Below are positions 36,304-45,010 of a stretch of 64,000 bases of DNA, piece by piece; the stretch's first letter is position 1; each line of letters opens with the position of its first letter. Location of the stretch: NCBI GenBank assembly GCA_913774355.1, contig CAJYGB010000018.1, positions 124,001-188,000 of the forward strand. Direction: 5' to 3'. Source of the DNA: an uncultured Chryseobacterium sp. (GTDB lineage: Bacteria > Bacteroidota > Bacteroidia > Flavobacteriales > Weeksellaceae). A model generated the notes under the pieces. That model did not search any database. It saw only the letters and a program-made list of their open reading frames with translations, and was not told the DNA's origin. A program made the translations under genes and the position numbers.

Positions 36304-37230
36304 ATGATTAACACAAATTTCAAGTCTGTACTGGAATTAATTAAGACTTTCTCTTCTGAGCAGGTATGTATAGACTATCTAGAGCAAATGAGATGGAGCG
36401 GAGTTGTTGAGAGTCCGTTCGATCCGGAGTCAAAAATATATAAGTGCAGTAACAACCGTTACCGATGTAAGAATACCGGCAAATATTTCAATGTGAAAAC
36501 CGGCACGATGTTCGAAAATACGAAAATCAGCCTTCAGAAATGGTTCTTGGCGATCTGGCTTCTTACCTGCGGCAAAAAAGGAATAAGCTCCGTACAGCTG
36601 GCAAAGGATATCGGCGTCACCCAGAAAACTGCCTGGTTTTTATCCCACCGCATCCGTGAGTGTTTCGGAATTGAAAACAACAATACCCTTGAAGGCGATA
36701 TCGAATGTGATGAAACCTTCATCGGCGGTAAAAATAAAAACAGGCATGCCAATAAAAAAGCAAAATATTCCGGAGGACGCAATTTTCCGGATAAAGTTCC
36801 GGTGATGGGAATGCTGCAGCGGGGTGGTAAAATGAACGCGTTCGTTATTGACAATACCGGTAAAAGCAATATCCAGCCTCTGATCAGACGTTATATCATT
36901 TCAAAAAACACCAGGCTGATCAGCGATGAATGGTCCGGCTACAAAGGGTTGAACAAATCCTATCGCCATGTTGTCGTTGATCACTCAAAAAAAGAATATG
37001 TTAACGCTAAAGATAAAACGATACATACAAACAGCATTGAGGGATGCTGGAAAATACTTAAAAATTCTATTTACGGGATATATAATGCCGTTTCCAGAAA
37101 ACATCTTCAACGTTATGTAAATGAATTCCTGTACCGGTTCAATCTGAGAAGCACTCCGGATCATACCAAATTCGTTTATCTGCTGAGAAAAAGTAAAGTC
37201 AGAACCAAATACAAAAGTCTCATTCTGTAG
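36304..37230 (+). CDS. IS1595-family (ISXO2-like) transposase
   Basis: 308 residues. The N-terminal zinc-finger-like part reads SKIYKCSNNRYRCKNTGKYF, where the first paired Cys of the usual CxxC appears replaced by CSNN. A helix-turn-helix region (LAKDIGVTQKTAWFLSHRIR) follows. The DDE-type catalytic triad is plausible: Asp in ECDETFIGG, Asp in LISDEWSGY and Glu in NSIEGCWKIL. The reading frame is intact. No terminal inverted repeats or target duplication were found by eye, so mobility is uncertain. Confidence 0.85.
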   Translation: MINTNFKSVLELIKTFSSEQVCIDYLEQMRWSGVVESPFDPESKIYKCSNNRYRCKNTGKYFNVKTGTMFENTKISLQKWFLAIWLLTCGKKGISSVQLAKDIGVTQKTAWFLSHRIRECFGIENNNTLEGDIECDETFIGGKNKNRHANKKAKYSGGRNFPDKVPVMGMLQRGGKMNAFVIDNTGKSNIQPLIRRYIISKNTRLISDEWSGYKGLNKSYRHVVVDHSKKEYVNAKDKTIHTNSIEGCWKILKNSIYGIYNAVSRKHLQRYVNEFLYRFNLRSTPDHTKFVYLLRKSKVRTKYKSLIL

Positions 37231-37459
37231 AACTCCAATAGTATAAGCAATTCAATAGAAGATAATACATCGGCAGCAGCATTATTTTTGTGGTATCTAA
37301 GAATCACTATATAAAGCAAGAATGCGACAGCATATTAATAAATTTGTTTTCTGAAATTGCTTAATTTGTGATTCTTTGTTTTTGTGCTTTTAAAAATCTG
37401 AAAAAGAAATAATTATTTCTTTCAGTTTAGCATAAATATGACTACTTTAACAGTTGAAA
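37231..37459. other. Short intergenic region with a palindrome
   Basis: AT-rich. AAAGAAATAA followed by its reverse complement TTATTTCTTT occupies 37403-37422, a perfect 20-base palindrome without a T run. It may be a protein-binding site for the following small gene. Confidence 0.35.
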
Positions 37460-37681
37460 ATGTTACCTGATATATTAAAAGAAAAAAAGATAAAAAGTAT
37501 TCTTATAAAAAATGAAGAATACTTTGATACAGCTGATATCAAAAAGAATCATCCGGATTTGAAAATTGATGCCAGTAAAATTATTGTTGTGAAAAAAGCC
37601 GGATATATAAAAGCCGAATATGTAAGCTCTTTATCCGATTTCGATCATGCGATAAAGAATATTTTTAAGTCTAAAAAATAA
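37460..37681 (+). CDS. Small protein of unknown function
   Basis: 73 residues from the ATG at 37460 (a TTG at 37454 is in frame). It begins MLPDILKEKKIKSILIKNEE and ends in SDFDHAIKNIFKSKK. It is Lys-rich with predicted alternating strands and helices and no signal or membrane segment. The layout, a short DNA-binding-like basic domain beside a transposase, recalls phage or element regulators, but no motif supports that. It is possibly cargo of the neighbouring element. Confidence 0.5.
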   Translation: MLPDILKEKKIKSILIKNEEYFDTADIKKNHPDLKIDASKIIVVKKAGYIKAEYVSSLSDFDHAIKNIFKSKK

Positions 37682-37927
37682 TATTTTAACCGGTTTTCTA
37701 TGTCATCATTCGTTTAAAATCAGAATTAAATTTTATATAATTTTATTGATTCTGTAATATTCGTCTATTATAAATGGCTAAAATTCTGGATTCTGAAAAA
37801 AGATTAAACTTTAATGATGTAGAATGAAAGTGGAATTATAAAAAGATTCTGCTGATCTTTAATAATAAAATATTGTTTAGTAATGTAAAATGTATTAAAA
37901 TTGTATTAACAAATATGTAATTTAGAA
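37682..37927. other. AT-rich intergenic region
   Basis: Very AT-rich, no frame of note. It probably includes the promoter of the short unit at 37928-38023. No riboswitch-like fold and no Fur box were recognised. Confidence 0.3.
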
Positions 37928-37978
37928 ATGAGAAAATTGTTCAGAGATCTGGTTACACATTTAATGAGAAAAAGATAA
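37928..37978 (+). CDS. Possible 16-residue cationic peptide or leader peptide
   Basis: The ORF reads MRKLFRDLVTHLMRKR and stops. It is amphipathic and strongly basic. Fifteen bases later an intrinsic terminator begins (37994-38023), then the TonB-receptor gene (38104). The layout of short ORF, terminator and gene is that of a leader-peptide attenuator or of an independent tiny gene. The run of codons is not enriched for one amino acid, which argues against a classical amino-acid attenuator. Coding is unproven. Confidence 0.3.
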   Translation: MRKLFRDLVTHLMRKR

Positions 37979-37993
37979 AAACCATAATTCCCG

Positions 37994-38023
37994 GGATGCG
38001 CTTTTAGCCGCATCCTTTTTTTT
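37994..38023 (+). terminator. Terminator upstream of the TonB receptor
   Basis: GGATGCG and CGCATCC pair around an eight-base loop and are followed by eight T. It lies 80 bases before the receptor ATG and after no annotated + strand gene closer than 300 bases. Confidence 0.85.
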
Positions 38024-38103
38024 ATGACAACTATCATTTGCCTGTCTTCAGGAACTCCATTACTTTTGGGATCGCAAAACTAACTGAGAATAAATCCGAA
38101 ATT

Positions 38104-39915
38104 ATGATTAAAAAAGCAGGCAGCATCATTTTCCTGGGAGCTTTATTTTTCGCACACGCGCAGGATAAATCCACTGATATTGAAACCATTGAGGTTCAGG
38201 GAAAACTTTTTTCCACGACTTACAAAACAGCTAACCAAAATATCACCATCATTACCAGAGAGGATATTCTGAACTCTCCTGCAAAAAGTATTGATGAGAT
38301 TCTTCAGCTGGTTCCGGGGATGGACATCAGGAGGAGAGGAGCTAACGGGGTACAAAGCGATCTGGGCTTCAGAGGGAGTTCGTTCGAGCAGGTACTTTTG
38401 CTGTTGAACGGAATCAGGATGAACGATTCTCAGACCGGACATAATTCCATGAATCTTCCGGTTGACCTCGACGATGTGGAAAGGATCGAGGTAATTAAAG
38501 GTCCTGCAGCAAGACGTTTCGGACAAAATGCCTATGCCGGTGTCATTAATGTCATTACAAAAACCTATCCCGGGAAAAAAGTAAAAGTAAGTGCTGAAGC
38601 CGGGGATTTTGAAACCTATGGCTTTGGGCTGAATGCTCAGCTGGGCAATGAGAAATTTTCCAATTCCTTACAGGCTAATTCTTCGAGTTCGCAAGGCTAT
38701 ATTTACAATACGGATTACGAGATCCGAAACGTATTTTATCAAAGCAGATTGAATATCAAAGACGGAGATATCAGGCTGCAGGCCGGATTTTCGGAGAAAA
38801 AATTCGGAGCCAACGGTTTTTATGCATCGAAATCAGCAACCGAACAGTATGAGGAAACCCAGGCTTCGGTGGTAAGTCTGGCGCACCAACAGAAATTCGG
38901 AAAGCTAAAACTGAGCTCAAATGTATATTGGAGGAGGGGTCAGGATATGTATCTTTACAACAGGGAAAATCCTGGGATCTATCGAAACATGCATATTGGA
39001 AACAATGTAGGAGGCGAAGTTAATTCGGCTTACGAATGGGGACTTGGCACTACCGGAATTGGGGTAGAACTGAGAAAGGAATTTCTGGCCAGCAATAACC
39101 TTGGCGACAGAAACCGCTTCGTCTCACAAGTATTTTTTGAACATCATTTTTCACTTTTGGATAAAAAATTAAACATCAGTCCGGGAATTTCGTGGGCCAA
39201 TTATTCCAAAGAAGGAAATTTTTTATATCCCGGCGTAGATGTAGGATTTACCTTTAATCAAAATCATAAGATCTACGGAAACATTGCCAAAGTACATCGT
39301 GTGCCGACGTTCACCGATCTTTATTATACCAGCAAAACCGAGCGAGGAAACCCCTATCTTCAGCCTGAAAATGCGGTGTATGCTGAAGTAGGATACCAAT
39401 ACCAGACAAAAAATGTCCTGGCTAAAGTAAGTGGATTTGTAAGGGATACCCATGATGCCATCGACTGGACCAAAGTAAATGAAAGCGATACTTTCTGGTC
39501 TGCCCGGAATATCGGAAACACGACCATTAAAGGTATTGAAGCAGAATTGAATCACCGCCTTAATGGCTGGCTGAGATACACCTTGGGTTATACCTATCTG
39601 GATAATAAGTTAAACCAGCCATCCGATTTTTTGGCGCGTTATACTCTGGATAATTTAAAGCATCAATTTATTGCCAAGCTGGAAACAAAGTTCCTTAAAA
39701 ATTTTACAAACGAAATCTCATACCGCTATAATCAGCGGCTGAATAACGGAAGCTACAATCTGGTGGATGAAAAATTAAGTTTCGTTAAAAGAGATTTTTC
39801 TGTATATGTTCTGATTAATAATATTACAAATACTTATTATACAGAGACTTTTGGAGTTCAAATGCCTCAAAGATGGTTCCATCTAGGTTTTTCATATAAT
39901 ATCAATATTAAGTAA
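38104..39915 (+). CDS. TonB-dependent receptor, BtuB/FepA-like
   Basis: 603 residues from the ATG at 38104, which gives a signal peptide ending near AHAQ; the frame opens at 38038 but runs through leader sequence. The plug domain (about 25-170) holds ITREDILNSPAKSIDEILQL, GFRGSSFEQVLLLLNGIRM and IEVIKGPAARRFGQNAYAGV, the last typical of siderophore and cobalamin receptors. The barrel ends with the aromatic-rich GFSYNINIK, where the usual final Phe is replaced. No SusD partner follows, so the cargo is probably a small chelate (iron complex or vitamin B12). It is followed by a DUF2490 protein gene. Confidence 0.88.
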   Translation: MIKKAGSIIFLGALFFAHAQDKSTDIETIEVQGKLFSTTYKTANQNITIITREDILNSPAKSIDEILQLVPGMDIRRRGANGVQSDLGFRGSSFEQVLLLLNGIRMNDSQTGHNSMNLPVDLDDVERIEVIKGPAARRFGQNAYAGVINVITKTYPGKKVKVSAEAGDFETYGFGLNAQLGNEKFSNSLQANSSSSQGYIYNTDYEIRNVFYQSRLNIKDGDIRLQAGFSEKKFGANGFYASKSATEQYEETQASVVSLAHQQKFGKLKLSSNVYWRRGQDMYLYNRENPGIYRNMHIGNNVGGEVNSAYEWGLGTTGIGVELRKEFLASNNLGDRNRFVSQVFFEHHFSLLDKKLNISPGISWANYSKEGNFLYPGVDVGFTFNQNHKIYGNIAKVHRVPTFTDLYYTSKTERGNPYLQPENAVYAEVGYQYQTKNVLAKVSGFVRDTHDAIDWTKVNESDTFWSARNIGNTTIKGIEAELNHRLNGWLRYTLGYTYLDNKLNQPSDFLARYTLDNLKHQFIAKLETKFLKNFTNEISYRYNQRLNNGSYNLVDEKLSFVKRDFSVYVLINNITNTYYTETFGVQMPQRWFHLGFSYNINIK

Positions 39916-39966
39916 ATGTTAATTAATAATGAATTAAAGTTAATATTACGAAATTGTTAATTCGTC

Positions 39967-39974
39967 TACATTTG
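39967..39974 (+). promoter_or_regulatory. Candidate -7 box of the DUF2490 gene
   Basis: TACATTTG is an exact TAnnTTTG, 14 bases before the ATG at 39988. The -33 element is not clear. Confidence 0.4.
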
Positions 39975-39987
39975 CAAAAATTTTTTA

Positions 39988-40704
39988 ATGAAAGTATTTG
40001 TAAGTTTGAGTCTGCTTTTAGGCATGACATTTTTCAAAGCACAGGAACATATTTCCAGCTTCAACGCACTGACGATAACTTATAAATTTCATCCAAAATT
40101 TTTCCTGTATCTGGAAGGCCAGTCCAGGGGAATCGAAGAATATACGTATCCCGATTACTATGAAATAAAAGGTGGATTGGGATACAATCTTACGAAGAAC
40201 CACAAGCCTTTTGTGGGTTTGGGAAGATATGCAACCTATAAGGAACATGCCATCAACAAGGAAGAGTTCAGGGTTTGGCTGCAGGATGTGATCGACTTCA
40301 AAGCGGGAATCGTAAAATTTGAAAACCGTTTCCGGGTCGAAAAATCGTGGTTTTATGAACCGCAGGCGGATAAAAGCTCTGAGAGGATGCGTTACCGTTA
40401 CCGTCTCAATGTATCCGTTCCGCTGAACGCAAAGAAGATCGGCCCGAAAACCCTTTTTGCCAATGTGTATGACGAGATCTTTATTGTTTCTCCTAACAAG
40501 CCTGCATTTGCAAGAAACCGGATTTACGGTGGTTTAGGCTACCAGATTGATGAACATTTCGGGGTATTGGGCGGTTACTTGATGCAGAGAGAATTTGAAG
40601 CGAAGGGAAACAAAAATTTCCATTTTGTGTATCTTGCCTTAAACATCAATATTGACGATACCAATCCGCCGGTAAAAACATATCATTTCCCGGGTGCGGA
40701 TTAA
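39988..40704 (+). CDS. DUF2490-family outer-membrane protein
   Basis: 238 residues with a signal peptide ending near FKAQ. The mature part alternates aromatic and charged residues in about ten short strands (FFLYLEGQSRG, RFRVEKSWFYEP, MRYRYRLNVSVPL), as in a small outer-membrane barrel. DUF2490 proteins are common in Bacteroidota and have no known function. It lies 72 bases behind the TonB receptor but has its own -7 box, so co-transcription is not certain. A perfect stem-loop follows. Confidence 0.8.
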   Translation: MKVFVSLSLLLGMTFFKAQEHISSFNALTITYKFHPKFFLYLEGQSRGIEEYTYPDYYEIKGGLGYNLTKNHKPFVGLGRYATYKEHAINKEEFRVWLQDVIDFKAGIVKFENRFRVEKSWFYEPQADKSSERMRYRYRLNVSVPLNAKKIGPKTLFANVYDEIFIVSPNKPAFARNRIYGGLGYQIDEHFGVLGGYLMQREFEAKGNKNFHFVYLALNINIDDTNPPVKTYHFPGAD

Positions 40705-40729
40705 TTCAAATAATTTCATACAATAACAA

Positions 40730-40766
40730 AAGAGGCTGTCCTAAAATTTTGGACAGCCTCTTATTT
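40730..40766. terminator. Perfect 12-bp hairpin after the DUF2490 gene
   Basis: AAGAGGCTGTCC and GGACAGCCTCTT pair around TAAAATTTT with T-rich flank. It acts as a terminator, but its left arm is also the left inverted repeat of the MITE-like element 40731-40850. Confidence 0.8.
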
Positions 40767-40850
40767 TGTTGATTTTGTTCGTACACCTATACAGGTGGTA
40801 TATTCAAAGATTCTATTCTCAAGAGATGTATGACTTTTAGGACACTCTCT
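40731..40850. mobile_element. MITE-like inverted-repeat element
   Basis: Sixteen-base inverted ends, AGAGGCTGTCCTAAAA at 40731-40746 and TTTTAGGACACTCTCT at 40835-40850, agree at 14 of 16 positions. The 120 bases between have no frame. Ends of the form GAG-x-x-TGTCCTAAAA resemble tips of insertion sequences. A target duplication was not seen. Confidence 0.45.
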
Positions 40851-40856
40851 TTATTT

Positions 40857-41303
40857 TTAATATTTTTCAATCAGATAATGGTAAGCTTTCAGATATTTGT
40901 TGAATCTCTTGATATCTTTTGGTGTCAGTTCCCGGGTTACCCTTCTGAGATCCATATTGTCGCGCAGGTCATTCAGTTTTACAGCCACGGCAAGTGGCGA
41001 TCTTTCAGTCCTTTTCACAAAGTCGTCATATTCTTCCTCCGGATCGAATTTGGTAAGGCAACTGATGGCAAAAATGATATATTCCGGAAAACCTTCGCCT
41101 CTCAGATAATCCAGGCTGAATTCATTGGGATGGTCTTCTACGACATCGTGTAAAACACCCACGATTTTTTCGTCCATGGTTTTGCCATATTCCATGACCC
41201 GCATCACATGGGCTATATAGGGAGCGTGATATTTATCGGTTTGTCCTTTATGTGCTTTATCGGCTATTTTTATGGCTCTGTTGAGCAGTTCTTCTTTTGT
41301 CAT
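40857..41303 (-). CDS. HD-domain phosphohydrolase, RelA/SpoT-hydrolase-like
   Basis: 148 residues from the ATG at 41303; a longer frame to 41354 is hydrophobic and unlikely. The HD layout is AHKGQTDKYHAPYIAHVMRV, then the HD pair in VGVLHDVVEDHP, and an Asp in AVAVKLNDLRDNMD, matching the hydrolase half of RelA/SpoT proteins. No synthetase domain is present. A role as a small alarmone hydrolase-like enzyme is possible; other nucleotides could be the substrate. The gene stands alone, 7 bases after the MITE-like element. Confidence 0.85.
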   Translation of the reverse strand: MTKEELLNRAIKIADKAHKGQTDKYHAPYIAHVMRVMEYGKTMDEKIVGVLHDVVEDHPNEFSLDYLRGEGFPEYIIFAISCLTKFDPEEEYDDFVKRTERSPLAVAVKLNDLRDNMDLRRVTRELTPKDIKRFNKYLKAYHYLIEKY

Positions 41304-41402
41304 CGTAAAATAAGTAGAGTACAAAAATAAAAAATGCCTCAACATCTGAGACAATTTTTAATAATAATTTTGTATGGTTACCGGAACTTCAGATAATATC
41401 AA

Positions 41403-41675
41403 TTATTTATCGTCTTCCCTTTTTTCGGGAAGCATGGCATTAAGTATTTTATAATCTGTAGGATCTTTCCTTTTGTCTTTAAGGCTGGAATATTTTGATG
41501 CATCAGGCTTCAGGAAAGACATTTTATATAAATCCTTCTGTTTTATATTCTGAATGGAATCTTCTGAACGAACGTCTGCCGAATCTATTTTAGGCAATCT
41601 ATTTTTCTTGTCTTTTTGCTGTGCTGAAACCACTACTGAAAACATTATAAATGATAATGATACTATTTTCATCAT
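41403..41675 (-). CDS. Small exported protein of unknown function
   Basis: 90 residues with a signal peptide ending near VSAQ. The mature part of about 70 residues is hydrophilic and Lys/Asp-rich, with KMSFLKPDASKYSSLKDKRK. Two ATGs are adjacent at the start. No family was recognised. It probably remains in the periplasm. Confidence 0.55.
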   Translation of the reverse strand: MMKIVSLSFIMFSVVVSAQQKDKKNRLPKIDSADVRSEDSIQNIKQKDLYKMSFLKPDASKYSSLKDKRKDPTDYKILNAMLPEKREDDK

Positions 41676-41837
41676 AAAAAATTTAATGCAATTATACTTA
41701 TCATAAAGACAATTAAGAGGGCGATACTATTACATCATTAAATTATCTTTATCCGGAAAAAAAATGATGCAACAGGGTAAAAAAAACGTCCCGACAAGAA
41801 ATCGGAACGCTTTGAAATCAAATTTATATATAAAAGA

Positions 41838-43616
41838 CTAATAAGCTCCTTTCTCGATGTAGTGTGCCGCAATCTTTTCAGTTAATGCCACTACGTTCGG
41901 ATGATTTGTATATTTGGTAAATCTTCTCAGTCCGGAAAGCATCATTCGCTGCTCATCGCCTTCTGCAAAAGAAACAATTCCCTCTTTTGCCGCAGTGATG
42001 ATTTTTTCAACGGCCTTATATAAGTTCAGCTGAGCCATTGCTGCTTCTACGGAATCAGGAGCAAAATGTTTTTCGGCTCTTAAAACTGCCGATTCCGCCA
42101 TATAAATCTGATTAAGGATTTCTGAAGCATTCAGCAACAGATGCTGCTGTTTTTCAATATCCATCATGTATTTCTGAAGCGCTGCACCGGAAACCATTAA
42201 GAATACTTTTTTCAGATTGGCGATAATGGCTTTTTCTTCACTCATGAAAGCGGAATAATCCGGAACATCGAAAGAAGGAATTCCCATCAGCTCTTTGCCA
42301 ATGGCCATGGCCGGAGATAATAAATCCAATTCTCCTTTCATCGCTCTCTTAATCAACATTCCTACCGCCAAAAGCCGGTTAATTTCATTGGTTCCTTCAT
42401 AGATTCTTGAAATTCTTGAATCTCTCCATGCTGCTTCCATCGGGGTATCTTCAGAGAATCCCATTCCGCCGTACACCTGGATTCCTTCATCCGCAGTATG
42501 CTGTGCAAGATCGGAAACAAAAACTTTAAGGATAGAACATTCTACCGCGAATTCTTCAACGCCCTTCAGCTCTGCCGCCTGGTGGTCCATTCCGCCCGCT
42601 ACCAGCTCATCAATTTTATCCTGGATATTTTTTGCCGCTCTGTAAGAACCGGCCTCACTTACATAAACACCGGTCGCCATTTCAGCAATTTTCTTTCTGA
42701 TCGCTCCGAAAGTGGAAATGGAAACCCCAAACTGTTTCCTCTCATTTGAGTATTGAATGGAATGGTTTAAAATTCTTCTCTGTGCATCAAGACAGGCTGC
42801 TGCCAGTTTGATACGGCCTACATTCAGCGCATTCAATGCGATCTTGAAACCGTTGTTTCTTTCGCCTAAAAGGTTTTCAACAGGAACTTTCATATCGTTA
42901 AAGAAAACCTGTCGGGTAGAAGAGGCTCTGATTCCCAATTTATGTTCTTCTTCACCAAAAGTCAGGCTTTCCGGATTTTCAAGCTCGGAACGGTTGATGA
43001 CAAATCCGGTAATGTTTTTATCATCGTCTATTTTAGCAAATAAAGTAAAAGTGTCTGCAAATCCTGCATTGGAAATCCACATCTTTTGTCCGTTGATGAT
43101 GTAGTGTTTTCCGTCTTCAGATAATTTAGCTCTTGTCTTACCCGAATTGGCATCAGAACCGGCATCAGGTTCCGTTAAACAATACGCTCCGAATTTTGTT
43201 CCGGCTGCCAGATCAGGAAGGTATTTCTGTTTTTGGGCTTCCGTTCCGTAAAGTACAATCGGAAGGGTTCCGATTCCGGTATGAGCTCCGTAAGCTGTCG
43301 CCAAAGACCCGGTAACCCCTGAAATGTAGTCGCAGGCCAGCATGGTGGTCACGAATCCCATTCCCAGGCCTCCGTATTGTTCCGGAACGGCGATTCCCAA
43401 CATTCCCATTTCGCCGAGCTTTCGCATTACTTCTTCCGTAAGTGCATAATCTTTTTTCTCGAAACGTTCTTTCTGCGGAACCACTTCACGGTCTATAAAT
43501 TCCTTCGCAGAATCGCGAAGCATTTTCTGCTCTTCGTTTAGTTCTTCAAGACTGAAGATTTCGTCTGCAGGAATTTCCTTGATCAGGAATTCGCCGCCTT
43601 TTACTATATTTCCCAT
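41838..43616 (-). CDS. Acyl-CoA dehydrogenase, very-long-chain-type (fatty-acid oxidation)
   Basis: 592 residues: a standard acyl-CoA dehydrogenase core (about 1-430) and a C-terminal extension (about 440-592) like that of mitochondrial VLCAD, which helps membrane contact. The core carries AYCLTEPDAGSDANSG and MWISNAGF for FAD and substrate, and the catalytic Glu407 in SRIYEGTNEINRL. It performs the first step of beta-oxidation. It is the last gene of the block that begins with the MarR regulator, about 110 bases behind the thiolase. Confidence 0.92.
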   Translation of the reverse strand: MGNIVKGGEFLIKEIPADEIFSLEELNEEQKMLRDSAKEFIDREVVPQKERFEKKDYALTEEVMRKLGEMGMLGIAVPEQYGGLGMGFVTTMLACDYISGVTGSLATAYGAHTGIGTLPIVLYGTEAQKQKYLPDLAAGTKFGAYCLTEPDAGSDANSGKTRAKLSEDGKHYIINGQKMWISNAGFADTFTLFAKIDDDKNITGFVINRSELENPESLTFGEEEHKLGIRASSTRQVFFNDMKVPVENLLGERNNGFKIALNALNVGRIKLAAACLDAQRRILNHSIQYSNERKQFGVSISTFGAIRKKIAEMATGVYVSEAGSYRAAKNIQDKIDELVAGGMDHQAAELKGVEEFAVECSILKVFVSDLAQHTADEGIQVYGGMGFSEDTPMEAAWRDSRISRIYEGTNEINRLLAVGMLIKRAMKGELDLLSPAMAIGKELMGIPSFDVPDYSAFMSEEKAIIANLKKVFLMVSGAALQKYMMDIEKQQHLLLNASEILNQIYMAESAVLRAEKHFAPDSVEAAMAQLNLYKAVEKIITAAKEGIVSFAEGDEQRMMLSGLRRFTKYTNHPNVVALTEKIAAHYIEKGAY

Positions 43617-43650
43617 TTAATACTGTTTTTATTTTTAATTCTAATTGTAG

Positions 43651-43706
43651 ATGCAGTGAAAATCGACTTTTAATCCACAATAAAAGTTGGATGATTATTA
43701 CTGCAT
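43651..43706. other. Nested hairpin between thiolase and dehydrogenase genes
   Basis: ATGCAGT (43651) pairs with ACTGCAT (43700), and ACTTTTA (43666) with TAAAAGT (43681) inside it. There is no T run. It may set mRNA stability or partial termination inside the operon. Confidence 0.4.
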
Positions 43707-43724
43707 TTAATCTGTTTATTTTTT

Positions 43725-44903
43725 TTAAAGCAACTCAAAAACACTGGCCGCTCCCTGTCCGGTTCCCACACACATCGTTACCAAACCGTATCTGTTGCCG
43801 CGTTTTCTCATTTCGTCAAGCAACTGCACGGTTAGTTTGGTTCCGGTACATCCCAGTGGGTGGCCTAGAGCGATGGCTCCTCCGTTAACATTTAAAATAT
43901 CAGGATTTAAATCCAGTTCTTTTTTAATGGCAACCGATTGAGAGGCGAAAGCTTCATTCATTTCGATCAGCTCAATATCTTTTAGCTCCAGTCCGGCCTG
44001 CTTCAGGGCTTTTGGAATCGCGTAAACAGGACCCATTCCCATGATTCTTGGTTCAAGGCCTGCTGCTGCGTAGGAAACAAGTCTCGCTTCCGGCTGTAAG
44101 CCGAGTTCTTTTACCATTTCTTCACTCATCACCATAACGAAAGCAGCTCCGTCACTCATTTGCGACGAGTTTCCGGCCGTTACGCTCCCGCCGTTGGCAA
44201 AAACCGGCTTTAATTTCGCAAGACCTTCCAGAGAAGTATCTGCTCTTGGGCCTTCATCTATGGCAAAGTCGAATTTCTCGGTCTGTATCTTCTGATTTTC
44301 ATCCAGGAAATTATATTCTACCGGGATCGGAACGATCTGGCTGGCAAAACGACCTTCCTGATTGGCTTTTAAAGCTTTCCGGTGTGATTCAAAAGCAAAC
44401 TGGTCCTGCTCCTCCCGGCTAATCTTGTACTGTTTAGCAACCTCTTCAGCGGTGTAGCCCATTCCCCAGTAATAATCTGGGTTTGTTTTGGCAATGTCCG
44501 TTTCCGGAACCGGTTTGTATCCTCCCATCGGAATGTACGACATAGACTCTGTACCGCCGGCGATGATGCAATCTGCCATTCCGGCCTGAATTTTTGCGGA
44601 AGCAATGGCAATTGCTTCACTTCCGGAGGCACAGTAACGGTTAACGGTTACCCCCGGTACTTTATCGGTGTTCAGCCCCATCAGGGAAATGAGACGGGCA
44701 ACGTTAAGTCCCTGTTCTGCTTCCGGCATTGCATTCCCTACGATCAGGTCATCGATTCTGTTTTTATCAAGTTGTGGCAGCTCAGCCATTAATTTTTCAA
44801 TCACGGTGGCTGCCATCACATCGGGTCTTGTAAATCGTAAACTTCCTTTTGGTGCTTTTCCAACGGCCGTTCTGAACCCTTTTACTATATATGCTGTTTT
44901 CAT
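43725..44903 (-). CDS. Acetyl-CoA acyltransferase (thiolase, FadA-type)
   Basis: 392 residues. The nucleophile is Cys91 in VNRYCASGSEAI, the His348 in ALGHPLGCTG and the second catalytic Cys378 in MCVGTGQGAA complete the thiolase active site. It cleaves 3-ketoacyl-CoA to acetyl-CoA and a shortened acyl-CoA in the cytoplasm. It lies between the HAD/hydratase fusion and the acyl-CoA dehydrogenase, all read in one direction; a RAYT gene with its hairpins separates it from the fusion gene. Confidence 0.95.
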   Translation of the reverse strand: MKTAYIVKGFRTAVGKAPKGSLRFTRPDVMAATVIEKLMAELPQLDKNRIDDLIVGNAMPEAEQGLNVARLISLMGLNTDKVPGVTVNRYCASGSEAIAIASAKIQAGMADCIIAGGTESMSYIPMGGYKPVPETDIAKTNPDYYWGMGYTAEEVAKQYKISREEQDQFAFESHRKALKANQEGRFASQIVPIPVEYNFLDENQKIQTEKFDFAIDEGPRADTSLEGLAKLKPVFANGGSVTAGNSSQMSDGAAFVMVMSEEMVKELGLQPEARLVSYAAAGLEPRIMGMGPVYAIPKALKQAGLELKDIELIEMNEAFASQSVAIKKELDLNPDILNVNGGAIALGHPLGCTGTKLTVQLLDEMRKRGNRYGLVTMCVGTGQGAASVFELL

Positions 44904-44938
44904 ATTTTATTTAAATAAAATTGTTTTTGAGAATTAAT

Positions 44939-44955
44939 TGCCTCATCGAGGCAAA
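44939..44955. repeat. Small hairpin beside the RAYT element
   Basis: TTGCCTC and GAGGCAA pair around ATC. It sits just outside the left REP and may be part of the same repeat cluster. Confidence 0.4.
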
Positions 44956-44987
44956 GTGTTAATAGCTTTTATCATTTATCATTTGCA

Positions 44988-45010
44988 GAGCTCCGTAGGA
45001 GTGACCTGTT
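44988..45010 (+). repeat. REP copy, left
   Basis: A stem GCTCC-GTA-GGAGT followed by GACCTGTT. Compared with the right copy, the stem changes T to C and the paired A to G, which keeps pairing. Confidence 0.65.

Noticed and set aside
36061..37400. Composite transposon formed by the IS1595-type gene and the RAYT element
   Set aside because: The two transposases are of unrelated types, 8 kb apart, with essential-type genes between and no shared ends.
37682..38023. Cobalamin riboswitch in the leader of the TonB receptor
   Set aside because: No B12-box-like GCCACTG and no multi-stem core; the region is mostly AT-rich.
41780..41815. Stem with GTCCCGA and TCGGAAC behind the acyl-CoA dehydrogenase
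   Set aside because: Imperfect and weak; kept out of the terminator list.
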